The notes under the pieces are model-generated. The model saw only the letters and a list, made by a program, of their open reading frames with translations, ran no database searches and was not told the DNA's origin. A stretch of DNA of 7,103 nt from CAYGVT01 sp964353355 (GTDB taxonomy: Archaea; Thermoplasmatota; DTKX01; GCA-020343715): contig CAYGVT010000151.1 of assembly GCA_964353355.1 (NCBI GenBank), forward strand, positions 1-7,103, read 5' to 3'. Position numbers and translations under genes: made by a program. How positions within the stretch are numbered: the first letter of the stretch is position 1; the number at the start of each line of letters is the position of its first letter. Shown piece by piece: positions 1 through 4,846 of the stretch.

Positions 1-12
1 TGGACGGGCCCC

Positions 13-1335
13 TCATCGCCCGCGCCGCCCGTCCTGGGCCCCGAGCACCCGCGCGACCAGCGCGGCCCTCTTGCCCTTCGCGGGCAGGCCCATGTCCTCG
101 CACACGGTCCTCAGCTCGTCGAGGGTCATGCCGTCGAGCTCCCGCTCGGAGAACCGCTCCTCCGGCTCGGGGGACCCCTCGGTGAAGAACCGGTCCAGCC
201 TCCCGACGAGCTCCTCCCTCGTCCCCCCACCATCGAGGTCGAGGTTCTCGCACAGGTCCCTCAGCTCGCGCTTGCTCAAGGCTTTGAGCTCATCCATTGG
301 CACGGGGTCCATGGCCAGGCCGAGCTTCCGCTCGCGGTGCTCCCAGAGCCTCCCGATGACGTCGCGCTTGGGCCCCCTCGCTTCCAGGCCTATCGCCCCG
401 CACGCACGCTCGAGGAGGTACCGCGGGACCGCCCCTATGTCCTCCGGGCCGGCCAAGGGGTCCGCGAGCGGGCATTCGGGGATGCAGCCCTCCTCCCCGC
501 GCGTGCACGGGAGGGGGCCCGCACCGGCGCTGAACATGTCGTCCCATCGCCTGAGGGGGTTCACCCCCTCGTCGTCGGGCTCCCCCTCCGGCTGCTCCAC
601 CTGGGCGAGCATCTCCGTGAGCATCGCCTTGACCGTATCGTCCGAGCGGCGGTCCCGGTCCCCCGGCCCTCGCTGGGACCGCCCCTGGAGGTCCCTGATG
701 GCGCCGCTGGCCCCTGGCCCCCGCAGGGCGAAGAGGGCGGTGACCGGCCCGAGGACGCGCGAGATGCCCGCGCCACCCTCCGTGAGCTGCCTGACCATCG
801 CCTCCGCGGCTGGCGCCGCCCAGGCGGGGTCCGAGCCCTCGAGGAGCGCGTAGCTGAGGCCCATCGCGAGGGCGGCGTCCTTGACGGTCGCGACGAACCG
901 TGTGAGGGCCGGAACCGAGCGCGCCCCCGCCCTATCAACGATGGAGATGGCAGCGTCCATGTAGGGGTCGTCCTGGTCCGCAGCGTTGCGCATCAGCCAC
1001 TCGAGCGCGTCCTGCTCGCGCGTCGCGGCCGTCCCGCGGCCGTGGAGCTCGTCGAGGGCCATGGCCGCCGCGCCCGCGTACCACGACCCCGGGGGGGCGT
1101 CCCCCGCGAGGATCGCGTCCACGGCCGCCGGCCCGGCGGTGCCGAGGGCCTCGATTACGGGCGAGAACGCGTCCGCGCGCCGGTCCCACCCCGTGTCAGG
1201 GTCCTCGTCCCAGGTCCAGTCCTCGTCAGCGCGCCTCAGCAGCGCGATGAGCGCCAGTGCCCTCTCCCCCGGGTCCTCCAGCGCGAGCGCCTCCCGCGTC
1301 CTGCGCTCGATGCCCCTCCACATCCCGCCCTCCAT
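13..1335 (-). CDS. Helical-repeat protein with three C-terminal SAP-like motifs
   Basis: A 440-residue protein of unknown specific function. Residues 1-245 are alanine-rich and helical, with HEAT-like pairs of amphipathic helices around 55-95, 125-165 and 170-215, a usual protein-interaction scaffold. Residues 277-288 hold C277, C284 and C288, a possible metal site. The C-terminal third carries three SAP-like helix-extended-helix motifs at about 303-334, 347-384 and 400-432. Each has the pattern Leu-x-x-x-Cys, then Gly/Asp-Leu, then Gly-x-(K/R)-x-x-(L/V)-(V/I)-x-(R)-(L/V). SAP motifs are known DNA-binding modules, so a chromatin or DNA-tethering role is my inference. It is the second gene of an operon, 12 bases after the stop of the zinc-finger gene. 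The first ATG (1335) or the one four codons on (1323, with GGAGGG just ahead) could be the start. The reading frame is certain; the repeat call is moderate. Confidence 0.8.
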   Translation of the reverse strand: MEGGMWRGIERRTREALALEDPGERALALIALLRRADEDWTWDEDPDTGWDRRADAFSPVIEALGTAGPAAVDAILAGDAPPGSWYAGAAAMALDELHGRGTAATREQDALEWLMRNAADQDDPYMDAAISIVDRAGARSVPALTRFVATVKDAALAMGLSYALLEGSDPAWAAPAAEAMVRQLTEGGAGISRVLGPVTALFALRGPGASGAIRDLQGRSQRGPGDRDRRSDDTVKAMLTEMLAQVEQPEGEPDDEGVNPLRRWDDMFSAGAGPLPCTRGEEGCIPECPLADPLAGPEDIGAVPRYLLERACGAIGLEARGPKRDVIGRLWEHRERKLGLAMDPVPMDELKALSKRELRDLCENLDLDGGGTREELVGRLDRFFTEGSPEPEERFSERELDGMTLDELRTVCEDMGLPAKGKRAALVARVLGAQDGRRGR

Positions 1336-1347
1336 GGCCCTGGCCCC

Positions 1348-2052
1348 CTATCCCTCCAGCTCCCCCGTGTATCCGCACACCCCGCACCGCGGCGAGTTGA
1401 CGAACGGCAGGAGCATCTCCTCCCCGCACTCGTGGTCGGGCGCGCACCCGTCGCACAGCCACGGGTCCCCGTCGAAGGCGCACTGCGGGCAGACCCTCGT
1501 CGCGGCCGCGCCGCACGCGGAGCACACGGGCCTGGGCGGGTCGTTCCTCGCGAGCGGCTTGATGTTCCGCCATCCCCCGCGCCTGCGGCGCCCGGCCGTG
1601 CGCATCGACACGACCCTGAGCCGCAGCACGGTCGGCGTCCCGAAGTCGTACTCGTGCGTGAACGCGAGGCCCGGGGCGAGGACCTCGCCGAGGGCGGATT
1701 CCATGCCCTTGACGGGGAGGTTGGACTCCCAGGGCTCTGTCTCGTAACGGACGCCCCGTATCTCGAACGCGCTCATGTGGCCGCAGCACTCGAGCCATGT
1801 GCGCCTCAGGCACGCGTCCAGGTCGGCGAGCGTCGCCCTCGCGGGCGCGTCCAGGTGGAGCCAGAACGCGGGCGCGTCGGGGCAGTCGACGGAGATGTGG
1901 AACCCATTCGGGGGGGTCTTGCGGGGCCGCGTGCCCTTCGCCGCCGGCCCAGCCCCCTCCGTCAGGTGCGCCTCCACGTGCCTGGCCATCGACGCCCTGC
2001 CCACCGTCCTCCCGCACATGAGGCACACGCCCGTCGACCTTGGCGCCGGCAT
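1348..2052 (-). CDS. pRiA4b ORF-3-like domain protein flanked by zinc-binding motifs
   Basis: A probable 234-residue protein, counted from the ATG at 2052. The N-terminus has a C2H2-type finger (C10, C13, H25, H29; CLMCGR then MARHVEAH). The centre, about residues 50-150, matches the plasmid pRiA4b ORF-3 / IS1096 passenger family: a Leu-Asp-rich helix, CCGHMSAFEI, then the hallmark HEYDFGT strand. The C-terminus (177-226) is a multi-Cys module ending in NSPRCGVCGYTG, with CxxC pairs at 177/180, 188/191, 200/203 and 223/226 plus H207 and C209. The family is widespread in accessory DNA and its biochemical role is not known. An in-frame ATG at 2097 would add 15 residues, but it lies inside a TATA-like box. 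The ATG at 2052 is preceded by a GGGGGGAT element and fits a transcript starting near 2071. The gene leads an operon with the SAP-motif gene. The paired zinc fingers suggest nucleic-acid binding, by inference. Confidence 0.78.
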   Translation of the reverse strand: MPAPRSTGVCLMCGRTVGRASMARHVEAHLTEGAGPAAKGTRPRKTPPNGFHISVDCPDAPAFWLHLDAPARATLADLDACLRRTWLECCGHMSAFEIRGVRYETEPWESNLPVKGMESALGEVLAPGLAFTHEYDFGTPTVLRLRVVSMRTAGRRRRGGWRNIKPLARNDPPRPVCSACGAAATRVCPQCAFDGDPWLCDGCAPDHECGEEMLLPFVNSPRCGVCGYTGELEG

Positions 2053-2091
2053 GCCATCATCCCCCCGGAGGTGAGGGAAGCGCGCTTGGTG

Positions 2092-2104
2092 GCTCATATA
2101 GGTT
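2092..2104 (-). promoter_or_regulatory. TATA-like promoter element of the zinc-finger/SAP operon
   Basis: On the minus strand the sequence reads AACCTATATGAGC in an otherwise very GC-rich stretch. Centred near 2098, it predicts a transcript start near 2071 by the usual archaeal spacing. That leaves a leader of about 19 bases before the ATG at 2052. This is why the upstream in-frame ATG at 2097 is disfavoured. Confidence 0.45.
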
Positions 2105-2117
2105 GCTGCCCCGGGAC

Positions 2118-2136
2118 CCCCCCTCGCCCAAGGGGG
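2118..2136. repeat. Short GC hairpin in the divergent intergenic region
   Basis: CCCCCT at 2119-2124 and AGGGGG at 2131-2136 form a 6-base stem around a 6-base loop. It lies between the divergent promoters of the zinc-finger operon and the plus-strand gene at 2277. It could be an operator half, or simply chance in such GC-rich DNA. Confidence 0.25.
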
Positions 2137-2184
2137 TGCGGGCGGGCACGCTCGCGCCCTTCATCCCACCTTCGCGCTGTGCAG

Positions 2185-2195
2185 GGTTTATCTCC
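2185..2195 (+). promoter_or_regulatory. TATA-like element for the plus-strand gene at 2277
   Basis: GGTTTATCTCC is the only AT-rich patch upstream of the plus-strand gene. It predicts a start near 2216 and a leader of about 60 bases. The match to an archaeal TATA box is partial. Confidence 0.3.
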
Positions 2196-2276
2196 CCCCA
2201 CCACCGTTGGCACGGGCGTGAGGCGTGCGCGACGCCTGGGCCCCGGGCACAGGACGCCTCCAGGAACGGTGGCGCG

Positions 2277-2735
2277 ATGGAGGAGCAGACGGTCACGGGC
2301 AGGTCGGACATCGTGTTCATGCTCGACAGCGTCCTCTCGAGGTCGAACGCGGACGACGTCGTGGTCATCCTGAGGGCGTTCCTCAGGAACCGCGAGGATG
2401 CCGCGGTCGAGTTCGCCAGGACATGCACGTCCATCATGACAGCGGGCGGGCGCCGGGCCCCCGGCTGGAGCGAACTGTCCCGCGCGCTCACCGCGCTCGA
2501 CGCCCTCGAGGAGGAGGCCGCGCGCAGGAGGGAGGAGGAGTTCCTCCGAGAACTTGGCCTGCCAGAGGCCACTCCCAGCGAGGAGCGCAAGGGCGTGCGG
2601 CGCCGTCGGCGAGGCGCTCCCGCGGGCAGAGGGGCCCGGCGGGGCGGGGCAGCAGGTGGGGCGACGCGGAAGCAGCGCTCGAGCGGGAGCCGCCACGTCG
2701 GTCGCGCGCGTCACGGTCCGCCGTCGCGCCCATGA
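2277..2735 (+). CDS. Small helical protein of unknown function, C-terminus probably disrupted
   Basis: I do not recognise this gene. The open frame from ATG 2277, preceded by GGTGG four bases upstream, codes for 152 residues. Residues 1-98 look like a genuine folded protein: a helix rich in D, V, L and N (SNADDVVVILRAFLRNRED), a Cys-containing helix, and a charged coiled-coil-like segment around 80-95 (EEEAARRREEEFLREL). From about residue 105 the composition collapses into Arg/Gly/Ala/Ser with no pattern, up to a TGA at 2733-2735. The neighbouring +1 frame reads at least as well between 2620 and 2760, and the original frame regains strong coding character after the stop. This suggests paired frame-shifting changes, either real decay or assembly error. 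The N-terminal gene call is reasonably sure; the C-terminal 45 residues are probably not native. Confidence 0.6.
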   Translation: MEEQTVTGRSDIVFMLDSVLSRSNADDVVVILRAFLRNREDAAVEFARTCTSIMTAGGRRAPGWSELSRALTALDALEEEAARRREEEFLRELGLPEATPSEERKGVRRRRRGAPAGRGARRGGAAGGATRKQRSSGSRHVGRARHGPPSRP

Positions 2736-2906
2736 CGTACGGGTGGCGGGCATGGCAGGACGCTGGGAGAGCGCAGGTTCTATGAGCTCGTCCGCGAGTA
2801 CCTCGTACTCGACCGGCGCTCCATGTCCGGGGACATGACGGAGGGGCACTGGGACAGGTACTTCGAGCTCAAGGAGATACTCGTGGCCGACATCACGATC
2901 GATTGA
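2736..2906 (+). pseudogene. Detached C-terminal coding segment, same frame as the 2277 gene
   Basis: After the TGA at 2733-2735 the same frame stays open to a TGA at 2904-2906. From about 2775 it encodes a convincing peptide: RRFYELVREYLVLDRR, then SMSGDMTEGHWDRYFEL, then KEILVADITID. It has strongly GC-biased third codon positions. There is no ATG, GTG or TTG before the internal ATG at 2823, which would give only 27 residues. One reading is that this is the severed tail of the 2277 gene. Another is a short independent gene that begins at ATG 2752 in the next frame and suffered an AG duplication near 2770. Either way the intact protein cannot be made from this sequence as written. Confidence 0.5.
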
Positions 2907-2955
2907 GCCGTGAGGTCCGGGCCCGGGCCATGGATGAGGGCCCGCCCGGAGGGCC

Positions 2956-2994
2956 GTGGGCGACGGCGTCGCCCACTGTCGGGCATCCCCCGAC
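2956..2994. terminator. Two tandem hairpins after the 2906 stop
   Basis: GTGGGCGAC at 2956-2964 pairs with GTCGCCCAC at 2968-2976 around a three-base loop, a perfect 9-base stem. It is followed at once by GTCGGG/CCCGAC (2978-2994, five-base loop). They sit about 50 bases after the broken gene and about 50 before the DUF6155 start. No T-run follows, so a classical archaeal or intrinsic terminator is not shown. An RNA-stabilising hairpin or operator is equally possible. Confidence 0.35.
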
Positions 2995-3046
2995 CGGTTC
3001 GGGCGCATCCATCGTGGCAGGGAGAATTCAAGGAGCGTGGCACAGC

Positions 3047-3646
3047 ATGCCGACGGACGCGATACCGCTGCCCTGGAGCGAGGTGAGAAGGCGGCTCCGG
3101 GGAAGGCCCGAGAGGGAGCTGTTGAGGATAATCGGCGACTGCTACAAGGCGAGCGCGGAGGTGAGGGAGCGGCTCACGCTGGACCTGCTGGAGGGGCCTG
3201 AGGAGAGGGAGAGGGCGATAGCGCGGTACAGGCACCGCCTCTCGCAGGCGTTCTGGGCACAGGACAGGCGCGGCGCCCCGGTGGGACCCGACCTCAGGAC
3301 GGCGAGGGACTGCGTGCTCAAGGTCGGCTCGCTGGCGCAGGAGCCGGGGACGGCGATCGATGTCATGCTGGACTACGTCGAGCACGGTGTCGGCTTCACG
3401 TGCGAGTACGGCGACTTCTGGGAGGGCTACTACGATGCGGTCGAGGGGATGTTCCTGAAGGCCAGGGATGCGCTCCTGGCCGACCGTGACAGGCTCGACG
3501 TGGCGAGGATCGTAGCGAGGATGGAGGCCATCGTCGGCGGTTGCTCCTACTGCGGTTACGGCTTCAAGGACAACCTGGATATCTGGATGGAGGAGCTGAG
3601 GGAGGAGCTCGACAAGGGCAAGGCGCTTGGCACCCAACGGTCTTAG
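3047..3646 (+). CDS. DUF6155 family protein
   Basis: A 199-residue protein that fits the DUF6155 family, whose function is unknown. The N-terminal helical part (residues 9-48) shows the family layout of a Leu/Arg-rich helix, then a segment with ELLRIIGDCYKASAEVRERL. The C-terminal part carries the family hallmark GVGFTCEYGDFWEGYYDAVE (115-134) and then a Gly-rich YCGYGFKDNL (158-167), where relatives usually have a GWGFHD-like stretch. Two cysteines at 156 and 159 (CSYC) could bind metal but are not typical as far as I know. The frame is open back to 2903, but the first 48 codons there are Gly/Pro/Arg-rich and span the hairpins. The ATG at 3047, with AGGAG eleven bases upstream, is therefore the better start. 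Its TAG stop overlaps the TAA of a converging pseudogene. Likely cytoplasmic; no signal peptide or membrane segment is seen. Confidence 0.82.
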   Translation: MPTDAIPLPWSEVRRRLRGRPERELLRIIGDCYKASAEVRERLTLDLLEGPEERERAIARYRHRLSQAFWAQDRRGAPVGPDLRTARDCVLKVGSLAQEPGTAIDVMLDYVEHGVGFTCEYGDFWEGYYDAVEGMFLKARDALLADRDRLDVARIVARMEAIVGGCSYCGYGFKDNLDIWMEELREELDKGKALGTQRS

Positions 3647-3857
3647 AGGCCTCTCCCCGCCGCCACCGCGCCGGCCACCACCGCCGCGACCGGCCCGACC
3701 TCGGGCCAGGTGTCCCCGCACCTCACCGCGACCCCCTCCGCCCCCGCGTTCCGGCGGGGTTCACCGCCTCGACCGTGATGCGGTTCTTGCCCCTCGCCAG
3801 CCTCACGACCACGTCGAACGACACGTTCACGATCGTGTAGGGCGCGCCCTCACGCCC
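3643..3857 (-). pseudogene. C-terminal remnant of an Ig-like-domain surface protein, frameshifted
   Basis: Minus-strand reading from 3857 gives YTIVNVSFDVVVRLARGKN followed by RITVEAVNPAG, the second half of a bacterial/archaeal Ig-like domain of the kind repeated in adhesins. At about 3750 the frame breaks. Compared with the sister copy near 4531-4566, this copy is exactly one base shorter (35 against 36 bases for the aligned block). Restoring one base continues the domain as AGNAGAEGVAVRCGDTW. It then reads GPVAAVVAGAVAAGRGL and a TAA at 3643-3645, a short hydrophobic end that resembles a C-terminal membrane anchor. There is no start codon; a TGA (3858-3860) closes the frame upstream. The first half of the domain is missing. 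This is a broken 3' end, not an expressed gene, unless the missing base is an assembly error. Confidence 0.6.
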
Positions 3858-4005
3858 TCACGCGGACGAGGAGGAGGTCGCCGTCCTCCAGCGCCCACTC
3901 CATCGTCTCGCCCTTCCCTATGCGGAGGGCCTGGGCGAGGGCACGGGGTATCGAGACGGTGAGCACGCCGGTCGGGTACTGCTGGACGCGGACGCGGTTG
4001 GACAT
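3850..4005 (-). CDS. AbrB-family (SpoVT/AbrB-like) DNA-binding protein
   Basis: A complete 51-residue protein starting MSNRVRVQQYPTG. It has the swapped-hairpin AbrB layout: a first strand (4-8), the YPTG turn (10-13), the strand-turn VLTVSIP ending at P20, a helix (21-28), then GKGETMEWALEDGDLLLVRV. The conserved Ile-Pro, Gly-x-Gly and Glu-Asp-Gly-Asp positions are all present. Such proteins bind DNA as dimers and serve as global regulators or as antitoxins beside VapC- or Doc-type toxins. No toxin gene is adjacent here, so it is an orphan regulator or a lone antitoxin. A clear TATA box is centred 27 bases upstream of the ATG, which predicts a leaderless mRNA. The stop overlaps the edge of the Ig-like remnant. 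A tandem GTGAGGGC GTGAGGGC duplication spans the stop codon and may mark the join. Confidence 0.85.
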   Translation of the reverse strand: MSNRVRVQQYPTGVLTVSIPRALAQALRIGKGETMEWALEDGDLLLVRVRA

Positions 4006-4026
4006 GCTCCAATGCAGGGGGGTTCC

Positions 4027-4037
4027 GATTTATATGG
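4027..4037 (-). promoter_or_regulatory. TATA box of the AbrB-like gene
   Basis: On the minus strand the sequence reads CCATATAAATC, a near-consensus archaeal TATA box in a G-rich background. Its centre (4032) is 27 bases from the ATG at 4005, so transcription should start at or next to the start codon. Confidence 0.65.
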
Positions 4038-4099
4038 GCCGATGGTGGGGATGGGCGAAAGTGGGGGTAGGGGAGCGAGGGCGTGAGGGAGGGACATCC

Positions 4100-4225
4100 T
4101 CATCTTGTGGCCTCTGGGGAATCCTTGACCGCCGTTCTTGGGATGTGACCGGCAGACCGCCGTCCATGCCTCGGACGGTCCTCCTCGACCATGACCACCT
4201 TCACTTCGCCAGCAGTGACACACAT
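4100..4225 (-). CDS. Possible 41-residue small protein
   Basis: An ATG at 4225, preceded by GGGGTCA, opens a 41-residue frame that begins MCVTAGEVKVVMVEEDRPRH, continues through GHIPRTAVKD and stops with TGA at 4100. The first half has a plausible strand pattern (EVKVVMVEED) and the second is basic. I recognise no family. It lies on the same strand as the AbrB-like gene and just downstream of the strong inverted repeat at 4238-4269. A TATATGCG patch near 4287 could serve as its promoter. It may be a true small gene, a fragment of a larger lost gene, or chance. Confidence 0.25.
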   Translation of the reverse strand: MCVTAGEVKVVMVEEDRPRHGRRSAGHIPRTAVKDSPEATR

Positions 4226-4237
4226 TGACCCCATGCT

Positions 4238-4269
4238 GCATCTCCTATGCAGCAAACAGCATAGGATGC
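4238..4269. repeat. Strong inverted repeat upstream of the AlbA_2 fragment
   Basis: TCCTATGC (4243-4250) and GCATAGGA (4259-4266) are perfect 8-base arms around AGCAAACA. Allowing a two-base bulge, the pairing extends to 11 bases with GCAT at 4238-4241 and ATGC at 4266-4269. It overlaps the ribosome-binding region of the plus-strand AlbA_2 fragment (GTG 4276) and lies ahead of the minus-strand 41-codon ORF. An operator for a divergent pair is a natural reading; a recombination-site remnant is another. Confidence 0.5.
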
Positions 4270-4275
4270 GATGAT

Positions 4276-4500
4276 GTGGAAATCGCGCATATACTGCGTC
4301 TCATCGAGCGCGAGGGCGTCGAGGCCATCGAGGACGACATGGTCGAGGTCAAGGGCTCCACAAAGGTCGACAATGATTTCCAGCGGACCCTCCGCAGAGC
4401 GGCGGTCTGCCTTGCCAACACCTCGGGCGGGCAGATGATCCTCGGGGTGGACGAGACGACGAACAGCATCGAGGGCTGCCCCGACATCGACCCGGTCGCC
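4276..4500 (+). pseudogene. Truncated AlbA_2 (Schlafen-like) domain
   Basis: From a GTG at 4276, with GATGAT just upstream, the frame reads as the start of an AlbA_2 putative DNA-binding domain. It has a leading helix (HILRLIEREG), the E24-x-K26 pair in MVEVKGS, then the signature ANTSGGQMILGVDE (47-60) and the closing EGCPDIDPV. Intact relatives continue for a few hundred residues, often with an ATP-binding or helix-turn-helix region. They occur as regulators and in defence-related loci. Here the similarity ends near 4500, where the DNA becomes Ig-like coding sequence on the other strand. The frame runs on to 4689 as an anti-sense translation without meaning. It is therefore a 3'-truncated gene. 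An upstream TTG at 4225 would extend the frame across the inverted repeat and is less likely to be the start. Confidence 0.7.
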
Positions 4501-4805
4501 CCGTGCCCTACCACGACCTCCTCCGCCCTCGCGTTCCCGGCCGGGTCCACCACCCCGACCGTGATGCGGTCCCTCCCCCTCGCCAGCCTTACGACCGAGT
4601 CGAACGCCCCATTCACGACCTCGCACGGCACCCCGTCCACCCGCAGCTTCTGCACGTTCGTGTCCGTCATCCCCCGCACGTGGACGTAGGGGCCGTCGCT
4701 CCCCCTCGGGACGAACAGCCGGAGGTCCGGCGGCGCGTCGTCGCATACGACCGGCTGCTCGAGGACCGCGCGGTTCCCCGCGGGGTCCCGCACCTGGCCG
4801 ACCTC
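4500..4805 (-). pseudogene. Ig-like tandem-domain fragment of a surface protein
   Basis: Minus-strand coding resembles repeat units of extracellular Ig-like adhesins. It holds the end of one domain (VRDPAGNRAVLEQPVV), a linker (CDDAPPDL), then one whole domain. That domain runs RLFVPRGSDGPYVHVRG, KLRVDGVPCEVVNGAF, VVRLARGRDRITVGVVDPAG and NARAEEVVVG. Both ends are cut: no signal peptide or N-terminal part lies upstream, and after about 4509 the frame runs anti-sense through the AlbA_2 fragment. The open frame happens to extend from an ATG at 4850 to 4245. That ATG overlaps the toxin-like gene's stop as ATGA, so a 201-residue chimera could in principle be made by coupled translation. Without a secretion signal it is unlikely to be functional. 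The sister remnant at 3643-3857 is the same type of domain and similar in DNA. Confidence 0.6.
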
Positions 4806-4846
4806 CCTCCCGCTCGTCCGTCGACGCTGCCAGCGCGGTCGTCCGT

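Noticed and set aside
337..2373. A 678-codon plus-strand open frame
   Set aside because: It is anti-sense to the two zinc-finger/SAP operon genes, is Arg/Pro-rich without any domain pattern, and is open because high GC makes stop codons rare.
2094..3721. Long minus-strand frames across 2094-3008 and 2780-3721
   Set aside because: They are mirror frames of the 2277 gene, its tail and the DUF6155 gene, with composition typical of shadow translation.
3827..4012. Alternative 61-codon minus-strand frame over the AbrB-like gene
   Set aside because: It is Pro/Arg-rich with no fold; the overlapping frame from 4005 has the full AbrB pattern and a well-placed promoter.
4127..4163. GACCGCCGT repeated 28 bases apart, considered as a CRISPR-like or att repeat
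   Set aside because: Only two 9-base copies, without a further unit, in DNA where such GC-rich words recur by chance.
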